From: Syntrophaceae bacterium
GTDB taxonomy: Bacteria > Desulfobacterota > Syntrophia > Syntrophales > Smithellaceae
DNA: 54,052 nucleotides
Assembly (NCBI GenBank): GCA_009773315.1
Contig: WRPE01000031.1
Location: 1-54,052 of the forward strand
Direction: 5' to 3'
Part shown: positions 15,318-25,127 of the stretch, in pieces
Position numbering within the stretch: position 1 is the stretch's first letter
How the letters are laid out: every line of letters starts with the position of its first letter
Notes under the pieces: generated by a model
Database searches by the model: none
Told to the model about the DNA's origin: nothing
The model's input: the letters and a program-made list of their open reading frames with translations, nothing else
Made by a program: the position numbers and the translations under genes

Positions 15318-16229
15318 CTAATACTCGTCTGATGGTTCACGAATACATCCTGTGGGGCCAGATTTTGGGGCATCGAATTTTGATGGTGTTTTTTTCCGAT
15401 CAAGATGCAGGGCAATTTTCATGTCGCCGCTTAGTTTTGATTCTAGCCGCTCTATAAATTTTTCTACCGGGGGTATATCGTCGTTTCTGCGAAATGCGTC
15501 AAATAAGGCATCCACTGTTGAAGAAAACATTCTGGTAGCAATCAGTTCGAGACGATTACCATTTGCCTTTAGGTCATAAAGGGAAAACACTGAACACTCG
15601 CTTTTGTTATATCCCATTTCTGATAATCTGAACTTTTGCCTAAAATAATTAAATACCGGATCTTGAACAACCCAGAATATTTTTTTCCCCCACTTCTCCA
15701 TGATAATACCCTTGTTCAGGATTTGGGTAAATGTTCTTTTCCAGATGTCGTACATATTGATTCCAAAATGGTAGGAAGCGCCCTCCGAGATACGACTATC
15801 GGACATGAAATCTTTAAATCCTTTAACAAGTTGGCCCGTACTAGTTGTTTGACCTGTTTGAAACTCGACGGCAACAAAATCCTCAATCTGAACGCTCAAA
15901 GGTTTGTGCTTAACCATCACAAAATCGAAATTTCCTATCCCAGGCAAACCAACTTCTGAAAAGACAAGAACATTCTCACTCGTTCCGAACTGAGAGACAG
16001 CAATTGTCTGGAAAACTTTATTTTTTTCCAAAAAACGCCGGGGGCATAAGGCTATTTCCTGTCCTTCAACATGAGCGGTGCAGACACCAAAGGGGGTGTC
16101 AAGAAGTCTGCTCTGTTTATAACACGGTGACCCATGAAATGGGCACCAGAATTTCTTCCGCGCGTCGTTGGCGTCCAGCGATATATTCCGCAAATAAAAT
16201 CCAAAAATCTCTGAAGGGTATTTGGCCAT
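15318..16229 (-). CDS. NotI-family type II restriction endonuclease
   Basis: A 303-residue protein with the two hallmarks of NotI. The first is an N-terminal four-cysteine metal site: Cys29 and Cys36 in WCPFHGSPCYK, Cys50 in FGVC and Cys62 in LCPRRF. The second is a PD-(D/E)XK-type nuclease core, GNFDFVMV with Asp102 followed by VEFQTG with Glu122 and Gln124, the D...ExQ form known from NotI. The start is taken as the ATG at 16229, which overlaps the methylase stop as TAATG, so translation is coupled. An upstream ATG at 16256 would overlap the methylase by 28 bp. The recognition sequence is not readable. The A+T-rich text suggests transfer. Confidence 0.8.
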   Translation of the reverse strand: MAKYPSEIFGFYLRNISLDANDARKKFWCPFHGSPCYKQSRLLDTPFGVCTAHVEGQEIALCPRRFLEKNKVFQTIAVSQFGTSENVLVFSEVGLPGIGNFDFVMVKHKPLSVQIEDFVAVEFQTGQTTSTGQLVKGFKDFMSDSRISEGASYHFGINMYDIWKRTFTQILNKGIIMEKWGKKIFWVVQDPVFNYFRQKFRLSEMGYNKSECSVFSLYDLKANGNRLELIATRMFSSTVDALFDAFRRNDDIPPVEKFIERLESKLSGDMKIALHLDRKKTPSKFDAPKSGPTGCIREPSDEY

Positions 16230-18244
16230 TAGTCGCTCCCAATAAAATCTTTCCATAAATGGTTAATCTCGGCTTGATTAAAGTTTTGCTCAAGAATCCA
16301 ACCGAGATATTGCGCACAACCTCGACAAAATGCCTCACTGTCATTTGTTTGTAACTTTTCCGGTTCTTTCCACCGCCTTTCATCATCTGAATCGCAAGGT
16401 TTCAGCACAAGAATAGCGTCATGCTTTAGGGCGTGAAGGCTTCTAATGTGAACGGAAATAGGATTCTCTGAACAAACAATATAATTATTCATCAGTCTGA
16501 AGCGCGAACTGGCAAGGGATATGGTAAGTTGCGACCAAGCGGCGGCTCGCCAGTGATGGTAAGTAAAGATCAGCCTACCATGCGGCTTGATGAGAAGGCG
16601 ATGACATTCCTGCCAGATTTTAGCGAGAACATTCCCGAATTTTGATTCATTCTCTTGGCATTCAGCCACTGCGGACAGGAGTGGCTGATAATGCCAGTCA
16701 GCTTGATCAGGTAAGAACCAGCGGAGCCAACAGCGGAAAAAATGAGACAAATCGCTGTACTGGACATTATCAAAATAAGGGGGATCCGTGACGACATAAT
16801 CAATGGATTTATCGGGCAATGGCATCATAGAAGAATCATTTTGTTTAATGATGAAGGAGTGCGTTTTTCCCGTAAATTCATCAAGAGATTCGCATTCGTG
16901 CCCTAAATCTAATTCGCCATCAATAATGACTTTGTCCCACTTGGCACCCGTCCATCTACGCTCTACTGGTGCATGTGCCCATATCCCAGCTTTTAAGATA
17001 CGTTTATCAAATAAATTGAGCAGCGTACCGGATGTTTTAGCCTTGAAAACAGGATTGTTTTCTAATGCCGTCCATGGGAAAGAGTACGCATGATGAGAAA
17101 AAACGTGGCGTATGGCCCCTGGCCTTCGCTGATCGACGCCTTTATACCCACAAAGCATGGAATTAAATTCCAACGAGGTAGAGATGAGGAGTGCCAACCA
17201 TAACCGGTGTTCAGGGGCTGTTTCTTCAATGCACCGCTTTGCCTCAGACAGATAGATAAGTTGACGGGGAGAAAACAAGTTCAAATAATTCGTCACACCT
17301 CGCGCGAGCAAATCTGATGATTTTGGCCCTTGAGGAACTATAAAATCATTATCCGCTAAAAAGGTTAATTTAGCTACTTTTGAGACTGCGTTATCGATTT
17401 TTTGAAGGTCATTTTGATCAGGGGCCTTAAAATATTGGTTATGACGAGCGCATTTACCTACCATGACTAGAGGAACATAACGATCCATAAAAGGAATTTC
17501 CAAAAGCTCAGAATGCTTATTGTTTGCTCCTCTTTTCTTGGCTTCGTCCTTATCAATCAATGACCATGAACGGTTTCCGCGTTTAATTTCCAGCGATGGA
17601 TAGAAATCATGGATGGTTTTATTTTCTCCTGTTGTCTCTGCTCGCAGAATGAAAGAGTCCACAAAAACAGCTTCGTTACCATTGATCCGTCTCCTCAGTC
17701 CATAAAGCAGAAATTGCATGTCGCTTTTTTCATGACAATAGGGACATGAGGTATCAAAATGGTGGGACAGCTCCTGATTCATTTTTTTTAGAAACTCATT
17801 GAAAATGACCTGTTTTTCTTGAACGTCGATGTTGGTCAAAGTTGCACGGGCCTGCAGTACGGGAATAGGATCAACGTCATAACCAATAACATTGGCCCCA
17901 AGCCTTATGGCCTCATGCAGGGTCGTTGCTCCGCCCATCATCGGATCTAGGATAGTCAAACCTTCCAACCCCCCCGGCACATAGAAATTACGTTGATCAG
18001 GGTCAGTGGATAGCTGCTTGAGAATATAACGAAATGTAACACCGGAACGCCTTGCCCACCACTTGTGAAGATATGTATTGGGACGAAACAGGTGCTTATT
18101 GTATGATTCGATCTTGGCAAGCCTATCTGCCTCTTCTTCAGGGAAGAAAGAATCAATCGCTACTTCGGAAGACGGTAAGATAAATTTGCGTGCAATATCG
18201 CTGAAACCCAACATTAATTGTGTATTACTCATGAGCCGCTGCAT
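16229..18244 (-). CDS. DNA methyltransferase of DUF1156/COG1743-like type, partner of the NotI-like nuclease
   Basis: A 671-residue SAM-dependent N-methyltransferase. The N-terminal PNTYLHKWWARRSGVTFRYI is the HKWWARR signature of DUF1156-like methylases. SAM-binding motif I is LDPMMGGATTLHEAIRLGAN, followed by GYDVDP. The catalytic motif IV is TDPPYFDNVQYSDLSHF, of the DPPY class that methylates the amino group of adenine or cytosine. Between them are cysteine pairs (CPYC, and KCARH) like a zinc ribbon. It is first in a two-gene operon with the endonuclease and presumably protects its sites. No clear ribosome-binding site marks the start; 18232 is an alternative. The gene is richer in A+T than its neighbours. 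Confidence 0.8.
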   Translation of the reverse strand: MQRLMSNTQLMLGFSDIARKFILPSSEVAIDSFFPEEEADRLAKIESYNKHLFRPNTYLHKWWARRSGVTFRYILKQLSTDPDQRNFYVPGGLEGLTILDPMMGGATTLHEAIRLGANVIGYDVDPIPVLQARATLTNIDVQEKQVIFNEFLKKMNQELSHHFDTSCPYCHEKSDMQFLLYGLRRRINGNEAVFVDSFILRAETTGENKTIHDFYPSLEIKRGNRSWSLIDKDEAKKRGANNKHSELLEIPFMDRYVPLVMVGKCARHNQYFKAPDQNDLQKIDNAVSKVAKLTFLADNDFIVPQGPKSSDLLARGVTNYLNLFSPRQLIYLSEAKRCIEETAPEHRLWLALLISTSLEFNSMLCGYKGVDQRRPGAIRHVFSHHAYSFPWTALENNPVFKAKTSGTLLNLFDKRILKAGIWAHAPVERRWTGAKWDKVIIDGELDLGHECESLDEFTGKTHSFIIKQNDSSMMPLPDKSIDYVVTDPPYFDNVQYSDLSHFFRCWLRWFLPDQADWHYQPLLSAVAECQENESKFGNVLAKIWQECHRLLIKPHGRLIFTYHHWRAAAWSQLTISLASSRFRLMNNYIVCSENPISVHIRSLHALKHDAILVLKPCDSDDERRWKEPEKLQTNDSEAFCRGCAQYLGWILEQNFNQAEINHLWKDFIGSD

Positions 18245-18370
18245 ATCACAACAATAGAAATAATACCTGCAAATTATATTTGAATCTTGCCTGTGGCATA
18301 CTTCTCTTGGTGAAAGAATATATCATTCTGCTACCAGCAATCAGACAGGGATATTCAAATTGATAACGCG

Positions 18371-18451
18371 CAGGGAACGGCTTGTGACCTCGGGCCACCT
18401 CGAGTAACCTTCAGGCTATCAGGTTATCGCGACCACCCTACACACTCCCTA
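18371..18451. repeat. Interspersed palindromic element, copy at 18.4 kb
   Basis: Starts with CAGGGAACGG and ends with ACTCCCTAC, a degraded version of the GTAGGGAACGG arms. The interior GTGACCTCGGGCCACCT and AGGTTATCGCGACC resemble the 2.9-kb core. It lies in the 211-bp gap between the methylase start and the 3' end of the ABC permease gene. Confidence 0.65.
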
Positions 18452-18455
18452 CTTG

Positions 18456-19631
18456 TTATGTCGCCCGTAGAGCGTCTACGATTTTCAACCGCGAAGCGCG
18501 CAGCGCCGGGAGTACACCGCCGATCAATCCCATCGTCAGCGCAAACATCATCGACTGCACGACAATACCTGGCGTCAGCGTAAATTTAAAAGCGAGCTCC
18601 GAAAACGTCTGAAAGTTCACCGTGGAGATCGTGATAAACTGCATGAACGAGGCGAAAAACAACCCCAGGCTGCCGCCGATGAAGCCCAGCAACAGTGATT
18701 CGGTCAGAAAAGCCAGCAGGATATTGCGCCTGCGGAAGCCCAGGGCGCGCAGCGTGCCGATTTCCGCCGTGCGGTTGGCAACGGCGGAATACATGGTGAT
18801 CATCGCGCCGATGATTGCACCGATGGAAAAGATGATCGTCAGCGACGTGCCTAAAATCCTTAAAAACTTGGCCATCATTTCCGATTGATCCCGATAATAT
18901 TTGGTTTCGCGTCTAGCCTCCAGCGTGAGACGCGGATCATTTTCAATCGCGGTTTTCGCGGTGTCAAAGGCGTCCGGATTCTGCAATCTGAAAATCAGCG
19001 AGGAATAGATCGGACGCCGGAAAGCCTGCATGACCTGATCCACATCCCCCCAGATCTCCGAGCTGAACCCCGTATTGCCGGCGTCAAAAATTCCGACCAC
19101 CGTCCAGGTGCGCATTCCCCAGGTCAACGTCTGCTGCAATCCCACGCCCTGAAAACCTTTAGCAATGCTGTTGCCGACAATGACTTCCGATGAGCCCATC
19201 CGCAGCATGCGGCCCGCTACCAGCTTCGCCTGCGGCCGAAGCGCCAGGGATTCGGCCCCGATGCCGCGTACGACCACGTTGGAATGACTGGAGGACTGTT
19301 CTTCTCCCTTTTTTTTGAGCGCAATCAGCACGACCGATTCCTTGGCCATCATCGGCTGCCCCCGGTGGCCTGCGGCCACCTGCGGCAGCATTTCCACAAT
19401 AGAGGCGGATTTACGCTCGATCGAGCTCATCACTTCGGAGGTGGAGGCTTTGCGCACCACCACCACGTTATTGGGCGAGCCGGTCTCCACCAGTGTTTTT
19501 TGCAGGCCGGCGGCCATCATCAACACAGCGGCAAAAACAAAGACCACCAGCGCCATACCGGAGACAGTCAGGATCGTTGTCATACGGCGCTTCCAGAGAT
19601 TACGGAAACTATAGAAGAAAGGCACCGCCAT
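18456..19631 (-). CDS. ABC transporter permease, MacB/FtsX type (distal)
   Basis: A 391-residue permease with one N-terminal helix (MTTILTVSGMALVVFVFAAVL), a large periplasmic MacB-like domain, and three C-terminal helices of the FtsX domain (including TIIFSIGAIIGAMITMYSAV and the TAEIGTLRALGFRRRNIL coupling helix). It is the last gene of a four-gene efflux unit. Its ATG overlaps the stop of the upstream permease gene as TGATG, so translation is coupled. Systems of this kind export lipids, lipoproteins, peptides or macrolides by mechanotransmission; the substrate here is unknown. Confidence 0.88.
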   Translation of the reverse strand: MAVPFFYSFRNLWKRRMTTILTVSGMALVVFVFAAVLMMAAGLQKTLVETGSPNNVVVVRKASTSEVMSSIERKSASIVEMLPQVAAGHRGQPMMAKESVVLIALKKKGEEQSSSHSNVVVRGIGAESLALRPQAKLVAGRMLRMGSSEVIVGNSIAKGFQGVGLQQTLTWGMRTWTVVGIFDAGNTGFSSEIWGDVDQVMQAFRRPIYSSLIFRLQNPDAFDTAKTAIENDPRLTLEARRETKYYRDQSEMMAKFLRILGTSLTIIFSIGAIIGAMITMYSAVANRTAEIGTLRALGFRRRNILLAFLTESLLLGFIGGSLGLFFASFMQFITISTVNFQTFSELAFKFTLTPGIVVQSMMFALTMGLIGGVLPALRASRLKIVDALRAT

Positions 19632-20788
19632 CAGCCGATCCTCCTTAAGCCGTCGGCAATGCGGATGCGAATCGCGTGACGCGTGGGAATGATCGCCGCG
19701 AGAAACGCGATGATCAGCGCGGCGGCAACATCCATATAAATCGTTTGTGCGGAAACCAGAAAGACCGGAAAATACGTCGCGAGCTCCTGGCCGAAGATCC
19801 GGGCGGCGGGAAAGGTCAGAATGATGCCGATGAGTCCTCCGGTGAGCGTGATGACCAGTGCTTCACCGAAAATCAGAATCGTGATGTCTTTCGCGCCGAA
19901 GCCCAGCGTTTTCATGATCGCGTAATCGCCAGTGCGTTCCCGGGTCGTCATGGCCATGGTATTGGCGACCACTGCCATGATAATGAAGATGACGATGAAC
20001 GACACCATCTGAATGGCCGTAACGATAGCCTCGCTCATGGCAATGAAGCCCAGATTGAAAGCCTTTTCCGTTTCCGTCAGCGTTTCGGCGAGCGAATTTT
20101 TAAAAGTCTTATCAATCATGACGGCTGTATCCGCAGCGACATCGGGACGGTTCACGCCGACCATATAAAAACCAACCTGCTCGGCGAAAACAGGCGCCCT
20201 TTTCTTGACCGCTTCATTGAGATAAGTCCAGTGGAAGAAAAATTGTGTTTGATCAACCGTATTATCGCGGCCTGTATAAATTGCCCGCAAAACAAAATCC
20301 CAATTGCCCGGATAGATGGTTCCTTTGAGCGTGATCGTATCGCCGATTTTCCAGCCGAATTTGGCCGCAAGCTTTTGGCCTGCCACAGCGCCCTTGCGGT
20401 CAGCCAGAAATTCTTTTTTCTGTCTTTCTTCCAGAACAAATTCAGGATACAGAGCAAAATAGGTGCGAGGCTCTACACAGAAATTCGGGAAAAAGTTTTT
20501 TTCATTAATATAAATGCCGCCAAACCAGTTGCCGTAGGAAACCATCTTGACGCCTTCCACCTGCCGGATTTTTTCCGTGTAGGAAATGGGCAGCGGGAAA
20601 ATAATGGAAATGGCGTTGCGCGTGACCAGGCGCGAGGCGGAAGCCGCTTCCACACCCGCGTAAAAAGAACTGACCACTGTGCGCAAAAGGCCGAAGGCCA
20701 GGATGGCCACGGCAATACCCAGAATAGTGAGCGAGCTCCTAAGCTTGTTATGAAAGGCATTTCTAAAGAGGATTTTGAGCAGCATCAT
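19631..20788 (-). CDS. ABC transporter permease, MacB/FtsX type (proximal)
   Basis: A 385-residue permease of the same type as its downstream partner: N-terminal helix ([20 protein letters not shown]), periplasmic domain, then three helices with the coupling segment [18 protein letters not shown]. The start overlaps the ATPase gene's end by 26 bp. Two different FtsX-type permeases in one operon suggest a heterodimeric channel rather than the MacB homodimer. Confidence 0.88.
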   Translation of the reverse strand: MMLLKILFRNAFHNKLRSSLTILGIAVAILAFGLLRTVVSSFYAGVEAASASRLVTRNAISIIFPLPISYTEKIRQVEGVKMVSYGNWFGGIYINEKNFFPNFCVEPRTYFALYPEFVLEERQKKEFLADRKGAVAGQKLAAKFGWKIGDTITLKGTIYPGNWDFVLRAIYTGRDNTVDQTQFFFHWTYLNEAVKKRAPVFAEQVGFYMVGVNRPDVAADTAVMIDKTFKNSLAETLTETEKAFNLGFIAMSEAIVTAIQMVSFIVIFIIMAVVANTMAMTTRERTGDYAIMKTLGFGAKDITILIFGEALVITLTGGLIGIILTFPAARIFGQELATYFPVFLVSAQTIYMDVAAALIIAFLAAIIPTRHAIRIRIADGLRRIG

Positions 20789-21470
20789 GGTTGAGATACC
20801 CCTTATCCAGATGGCGCATCACGGAGGCGCGGGAAGCCGCGCGCGGATCATGCGTGACCATGATGATCGTTTTGCCCATATCGCGGTTGAGCCGCTCCAT
20901 CATGGAGAGGATTTCCTCGGCGGAGGCGCGATCCAGATCACCCGTCGGTTCGTCGGCCACCAGAATGGTCGGGTCGGTGACAATAGCGCGGGCGATGGCG
21001 ACACGCTGCTGTTCGCCGCCGGACATTTCACCGGGATAGTGATCCATCCGGTGGTCAAGGCCGACCATCGCAAGCGCTATTTCGGCATGTTCACGTCTCT
21101 TGCTTTTAGACAGCGTTGTCAGGTGCAGCGGCAGCTCAACATTTTCCACAGCTTTAAGCACGGGAATCAGATTATAGAATTGGAAAATGAATCCCACGGA
21201 ATTGGCGCGCCAGGCCGCCAGTTCCGTCTCCGAAAGCGTGGTGATATCGACATCGCCGACATGGATTGTGCCTTCATCCACTTTGTCGATTCCCGCGATC
21301 AGATTCAAAAGCGTGGTCTTGCCGGAACCGGACGGTCCCATCAGCGCCAGAAATTCCCCTTCGGCGATATCGAAGGTAATATCATACAACACCGGCACCA
21401 CAAGGCTTGCCCGGTGATAGCTCTTGTAAAGATTTTTAATTTCAACAATCGGTTTTTTTTGTTCAGTCAT
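20763..21470 (-). CDS. ABC transporter ATP-binding protein (LolD/MacB type)
   Basis: A 235-residue ATPase with Walker [13 protein letters not shown]-loop [12 protein letters not shown], signature [15 protein letters not shown], Walker [13 protein letters not shown] and the H-loop VTHDP. The start at 21470 is chosen because homology begins at [13 protein letters not shown]; a longer in-frame start (21542) would add about 24 residues (rich in R, K, E) that are encoded entirely by a repeat block. It energises the two permeases downstream and works with the membrane-fusion protein encoded upstream. Confidence 0.9.
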   Translation of the reverse strand: MTEQKKPIVEIKNLYKSYHRASLVVPVLYDITFDIAEGEFLALMGPSGSGKTTLLNLIAGIDKVDEGTIHVGDVDITTLSETELAAWRANSVGFIFQFYNLIPVLKAVENVELPLHLTTLSKSKRREHAEIALAMVGLDHRMDHYPGEMSGGEQQRVAIARAIVTDPTILVADEPTGDLDRASAEEILSMMERLNRDMGKTIIMVTHDPRAASRASVMRHLDKGYLNHDAAQNPL

Positions 21471-21555
21471 CATTCGTATCTCGTATCTCGTGAAGCGTAT
21501 CTCGTCGTTCGTGTCTCGTTTTTCTTTCGCTTCACGCTTCACGCTTCACGAATGA
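21470..21555. repeat. Inverted-repeat block with short tandem motifs between efflux genes
   Basis: TCATTCGT (21470-21477) pairs with ACGAATGA (21548-21555), and GTGAAGCG (21490-21497) pairs with CGCTTCAC (21528-21535). The right side holds three tandem copies of the 7-mer CGCTTCA, and the left side repeats GTATCTC. The block fills the gap between the fusion-protein gene and the ATPase gene and ends at the ATPase start codon. Confidence 0.7.
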
Positions 21556-21568
21556 CGCTCACAAGTCC

Positions 21569-22786
21569 TTACCTCTCCGCCACCCTGATCTTCGCCTCAT
21601 CCTTTAACCCTTTGGGTTTGAGCACCACGCGGTCGCCCGGTTTCAGGCCTGCCGTGACCTCCTGCATATCTCCCAATTTGCCGCCGATCGATATGGCCGT
21701 CTCACGCACTTTGTTATCTGAAATCAGATAAACGATGTTTTTTTCTTTGACACTGACCAGCGCCGATTGACTAACGGCAAGCCTGGGTTTGAGTTCTTCC
21801 CCCGTGAGTTCACGGGAAAGAAAAGACACCTTCGCGCTCATGTCCGGCAGCATCCGCGTGTCTTTGTCGATGAACCGCACTTTCACCAGAACCGTCGCTT
21901 TGGCGCGATCAACGGTCGGCACAACGGTGTGCACCACGCCGCGGAAGCGTTTGTCGGATAAAGCATCAAGTTGAATATCGCAGGGCTGTCCGACTTTAAT
22001 CAACGTAATGCTGGTTTCGGACACATCGACTTCGACTTGCAGCGAACCCATATCGGCCAGTGTGACGACGGCGGCTTTGGACGTGGATGACGCTCCCAGC
22101 GGGGTGACGATATCGCCCACATCGGCATTCTTAGTCAGCACTACGCCGTCAAACGGCGCTCGGATTAAGGTATAATCGAGGTTCGCCTCGGCGCCCGAAA
22201 GAACGGCGGCGGCTGATTCCACCGCAGCCTGCGCCCCTTTCACGGCTTCCTGCGAGCGCAGATAGCGGGTATTGATCAGGTCGTATTCCGATTGAGAAAC
22301 ATTGCCGCCAGCAATCAGTCTTTTATAGCGGTCATGCTCTTGCGCAAGATTATCCCGTTCCACCGCGGTCTGCTTGAGCATCGACCTGGCGTTGGCCAGA
22401 TTGGCCATGCCCTGACCTTTCACGGCAGTGACGTCGGCGTTTTCCATTCGTGCGAGAATTTGTCCTTTCTGCACCAGGCTGCCTTCTTCGACCATTAACG
22501 CCGTCAAACGGCCAGTCATCTTAGAGGCCACCGCCGCCTTGCGCTGGGCGACAATGTAACCGCTGGCGTTCAACACGGATAAAGACTGCGCGGGATAAAT
22601 CAGCGAAACGGTTGTCGCATCCACCGTGGCAGTCGGGGCGATCACACCGAACCGATACAGGACGGCGCCAACAATCAGCAAAATAACCAGCGCAGCAATA
22701 ATGAATGGTTTCTTTCTGCGGCCGGCCGTAACGCTTTTTTTGACCGATTTATCGATTTTCAGTTTACTCAAGTCTTCTTGCGGCAT
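21569..22786 (-). CDS. HlyD/MacA-type efflux periplasmic adaptor (membrane-fusion) protein
   Basis: A 405-residue adaptor with one N-terminal membrane anchor (PFIIAALVILLIVGAVLYRF), the biotinyl-lipoyl half motifs (GYIVAQRKAAVASKMTGRL and LIRAPFDGVVLTKNADVGD), a coiled-coil hairpin between them, and the beta-barrel (QVEVDVSETSITLIKVGQ). Such adaptors link an inner-membrane ABC permease to an outer-membrane channel. It is the first gene of the unit; no TolC-like gene lies in this window, so the outer channel must be encoded elsewhere. Confidence 0.88.
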   Translation of the reverse strand: MPQEDLSKLKIDKSVKKSVTAGRRKKPFIIAALVILLIVGAVLYRFGVIAPTATVDATTVSLIYPAQSLSVLNASGYIVAQRKAAVASKMTGRLTALMVEEGSLVQKGQILARMENADVTAVKGQGMANLANARSMLKQTAVERDNLAQEHDRYKRLIAGGNVSQSEYDLINTRYLRSQEAVKGAQAAVESAAAVLSGAEANLDYTLIRAPFDGVVLTKNADVGDIVTPLGASSTSKAAVVTLADMGSLQVEVDVSETSITLIKVGQPCDIQLDALSDKRFRGVVHTVVPTVDRAKATVLVKVRFIDKDTRMLPDMSAKVSFLSRELTGEELKPRLAVSQSALVSVKEKNIVYLISDNKVRETAISIGGKLGDMQEVTAGLKPGDRVVLKPKGLKDEAKIRVAER

Positions 22787-22970
22787 GTTTTCTCTCGCTT
22801 TATAATTTTTGATAAATATGTATGTGCTTAATAACAGAACTTTAATGAATTTGCTATGATGAAAAAATCATGCTCGAAAAGATTAAGCAAGGGCTGAACT
22901 TGTAGCGTGTATATAAAATAAACACCTCTGGGTTCCATCCACCTGGATCTTTAAATTTGAAACTCGAATA

Positions 22971-22995
22971 AAAAAGGGGGTTTAAACCGCTTTTT
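22971..22995 (-). terminator. Rho-independent-like terminator after the HMG-CoA-lyase-like gene
   Basis: A near-perfect palindrome centred on GGTTTAAACC (22979-22988). On the minus strand AAAAAGCGG folds onto CCCCCTTTTTT, leaving a run of T residues. It overlaps the gene's stop codon. Confidence 0.6.
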
Positions 22996-23995
22996 ACTGA
23001 TCAATGATGTGTTGCCGCTTCAGATGCTGCGGGATTTCGGCAATCTGCGACGCCTGCCGCGCTCTCAGAAGATGGCCAGGCAAGGGAATCCCGGCCATCT
23101 TTTCCGCCAGAAGGACACAATCCAGAAGCTTTTCCAGATCAATGCCCGTTTTAATGCCCATTTCTTCAAATAAATGAACCAGGTCTTCCGTCGGTACATT
23201 CCAGCAGCCAATGTCCAGTTCGCTCACGCCGTAAGGCGTCGCACTCATACCGCCCAGCGACGTGTCGAAAATGCGGATGCCCGCCTCATAGGCGGCCACG
23301 CAGTTGGCAATCGCCGCGCCACGTGTATTATGAAAATGAACAGCCAGGTTGATATCGAGTTGCAAATCCATCAACGTGCGGATCGTCGATTTAACCGCCT
23401 TGGGATTGGCCATGCCGGTGGAATCGACCAGCACAATTTCGGATGCTCCCATATAACTGAGCTTCAACAACAACTGCGCGACATCTTCGGCTCTGATTTT
23501 GCCCGTGTAAGGGCAACCGAAGGCGGTCATGAGATAAACCCGGGCGCTGCGGGAATTTTTCACCGCTGTATCCAGGATGGCCGGAAGCACTTTATTGAGG
23601 CTTTCTTTGAGGGTTCTACCCAGGTTCAGCTTGTTGAAGGTGTCGCTCGCGGCAAGCAGGATCAGGATTTCATCTATCTGTGTAATCACCGCCCGGCGAC
23701 AGCCGATTTCGTTCGGGACAAGTCCTACATAGGTCACACTCGATTTTTTGGAAATGCCTTCTATCAGTTTCTCCGCGTCATAGCCCTGAGGCAAAAGACG
23801 GGGATGCGAAAAAGATGCACATTCAATTTTCCGAAGACCTGTCTCCGACAATTTGTTGATATATTTAATTTTATCAGTTGTCGATAACTCTTCACAAACT
23901 TCCGGCAGGCCGTCTCTCGGTGATACTTCCACAATGGTGACCTGCGTGTCTTTTTTTCTCATGGCTTTGACAGCCGACGTCACGCTGCTTGACAT
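22994..23995 (-). CDS. Hydroxymethylglutaryl-CoA lyase-like (HMGL, DRE-TIM) enzyme
   Basis: A 333-residue DRE-TIM metallolyase. The signature is VEVSPRDGLPEV (residues about 22-33, with catalytic RD), then ECASFSHPRLLPQ, the VDSTGMANP strand, the metal-binding pair in LAVHFHNTRG, and the active-site loop with GGMSATPYG. Classical HMG-CoA lyase has a cysteine in GGCPYAPG at this loop; here the cysteine position is Met-Ser, so the substrate may differ. The enzyme would split a 3-hydroxy-3-methyl acyl-CoA into acetyl-CoA or a related product. It lies downstream of the sigma-54 activator gene with a 70-bp gap. Confidence 0.8.
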   Translation of the reverse strand: MSSSVTSAVKAMRKKDTQVTIVEVSPRDGLPEVCEELSTTDKIKYINKLSETGLRKIECASFSHPRLLPQGYDAEKLIEGISKKSSVTYVGLVPNEIGCRRAVITQIDEILILLAASDTFNKLNLGRTLKESLNKVLPAILDTAVKNSRSARVYLMTAFGCPYTGKIRAEDVAQLLLKLSYMGASEIVLVDSTGMANPKAVKSTIRTLMDLQLDINLAVHFHNTRGAAIANCVAAYEAGIRIFDTSLGGMSATPYGVSELDIGCWNVPTEDLVHLFEEMGIKTGIDLEKLLDCVLLAEKMAGIPLPGHLLRARQASQIAEIPQHLKRQHIIDQ

Positions 23996-24065
23996 AATTC
24001 AACTTTCCCGAAATAAAATTTCTTTTCAGTTGATGCATAAGTTGTTCCAGCCCAAGCGGATACGT

Positions 24066-25127
24066 TCAGCCCAAACCGTATTCTTTCAATTTCAGATAGA
24101 AGGTTCTCCTGCTGATGCCTAACATCTTAATGGCTTCCGATTTATTGGCCGCTATGGTTAAAACTTCACCGATTAGTTTCCGTTCCAGATCGCGAACGGA
24201 TTCCGCGAGATTGTATGCTGCCGACGTTCCGGGGGCGACGACGCTTTCACGATATTGCGTCGCGTCTAACCCGGAAAAAAGAAAATTCGGTAAAGAACCC
24301 GGATCGATGACCGGTAATTGCGTCATGTTCACCGCATAGCTGACCACACCCTTGAGTTCCCGAATGTTGCCCGGCCAGTGATACGCATCAAGAATCTTGA
24401 GAGCAGCGGGTGAGAATCTGTATTTTTGCTTCTCTCTTGAGCCGCTTTGTTTTAAAAAATAATCGACCAGTAGCGGAATATCCTCGCTGCGCTCGCGAAG
24501 CGGCGGCAGGGGGATCGTAAAGGTATTCAAACGAAAAAAAAGATCTTCACGGAATTTTTTGAGTTCGATAAGCCCGGCCAAATCCTGATTGGTCGATGAA
24601 ATGATCCGCACGTCGACCTTGACGTTTTTTGTTCCACCGACTCTTTTAAAAACACCGGATTCCAGGACCCGCAATAATTTGGCCTGGACGGACAGAGAGG
24701 AATCGCCGATTTCATCGAGCAGGATCGTTCCTTCGTGCGCCTCGTCAAAATAGCCTTTACGACCCTCGGTGCGCGCGCCGGTAAAGGCGCCTTTTTCGTA
24801 GCCGAAAAGCTCGCTTTCAATAAGGCTGTCCGGAATGGCGGCGCAATTGACGTCCACCAGCGGCTTATTCTTGCGGCCACTCGTCTGCTGGATGGCGCGC
24901 GCCAGAATTTCCTTACCCGTGCCGCTTTCTCCGATAATGAGAACGGAAATATCCGATTTTGCCGCCCGCTTGGCGGTCAGAAGCGCCTTGAGGAAGGACG
25001 GGTTGGCGCCGATCAGTTCGTCGAATTCCGGCCCCAGCTTTTCCGTCAGGAAGGTCTCTTCAAACCCCGGCGGATCTAAGGCTTTATGTTTTGATCCATC
25101 TGCTTTCCGCGTGTCGTTTCCGGCCAT
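24066..25127 (-). CDS. Sigma-54-dependent transcriptional activator without a sensor domain
   Basis: A 353-residue bacterial enhancer-binding protein. It has only about 35 residues ahead of the AAA+ domain: Walker A IIGESGTGKE, the sigma-54 contact loop EKGAFTGA, Walker B GTILLDEIGD, and the R-finger region (FREDLFFRLNTFTIPLPPLR). A Fis-type HTH closes the protein (NKSEAIKMLGISRRTFYLKL). Lacking receiver, GAF or PAS domains, it resembles PspF and may be controlled by a partner protein. The start is uncertain (25127, 25139 or 25208). It diverges from the carboxyltransferase operon, which has a good sigma-54 promoter. Confidence 0.85.
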   Translation of the reverse strand: MAGNDTRKADGSKHKALDPPGFEETFLTEKLGPEFDELIGANPSFLKALLTAKRAAKSDISVLIIGESGTGKEILARAIQQTSGRKNKPLVDVNCAAIPDSLIESELFGYEKGAFTGARTEGRKGYFDEAHEGTILLDEIGDSSLSVQAKLLRVLESGVFKRVGGTKNVKVDVRIISSTNQDLAGLIELKKFREDLFFRLNTFTIPLPPLRERSEDIPLLVDYFLKQSGSREKQKYRFSPAALKILDAYHWPGNIRELKGVVSYAVNMTQLPVIDPGSLPNFLFSGLDATQYRESVVAPGTSAAYNLAESVRDLERKLIGEVLTIAANKSEAIKMLGISRRTFYLKLKEYGLG

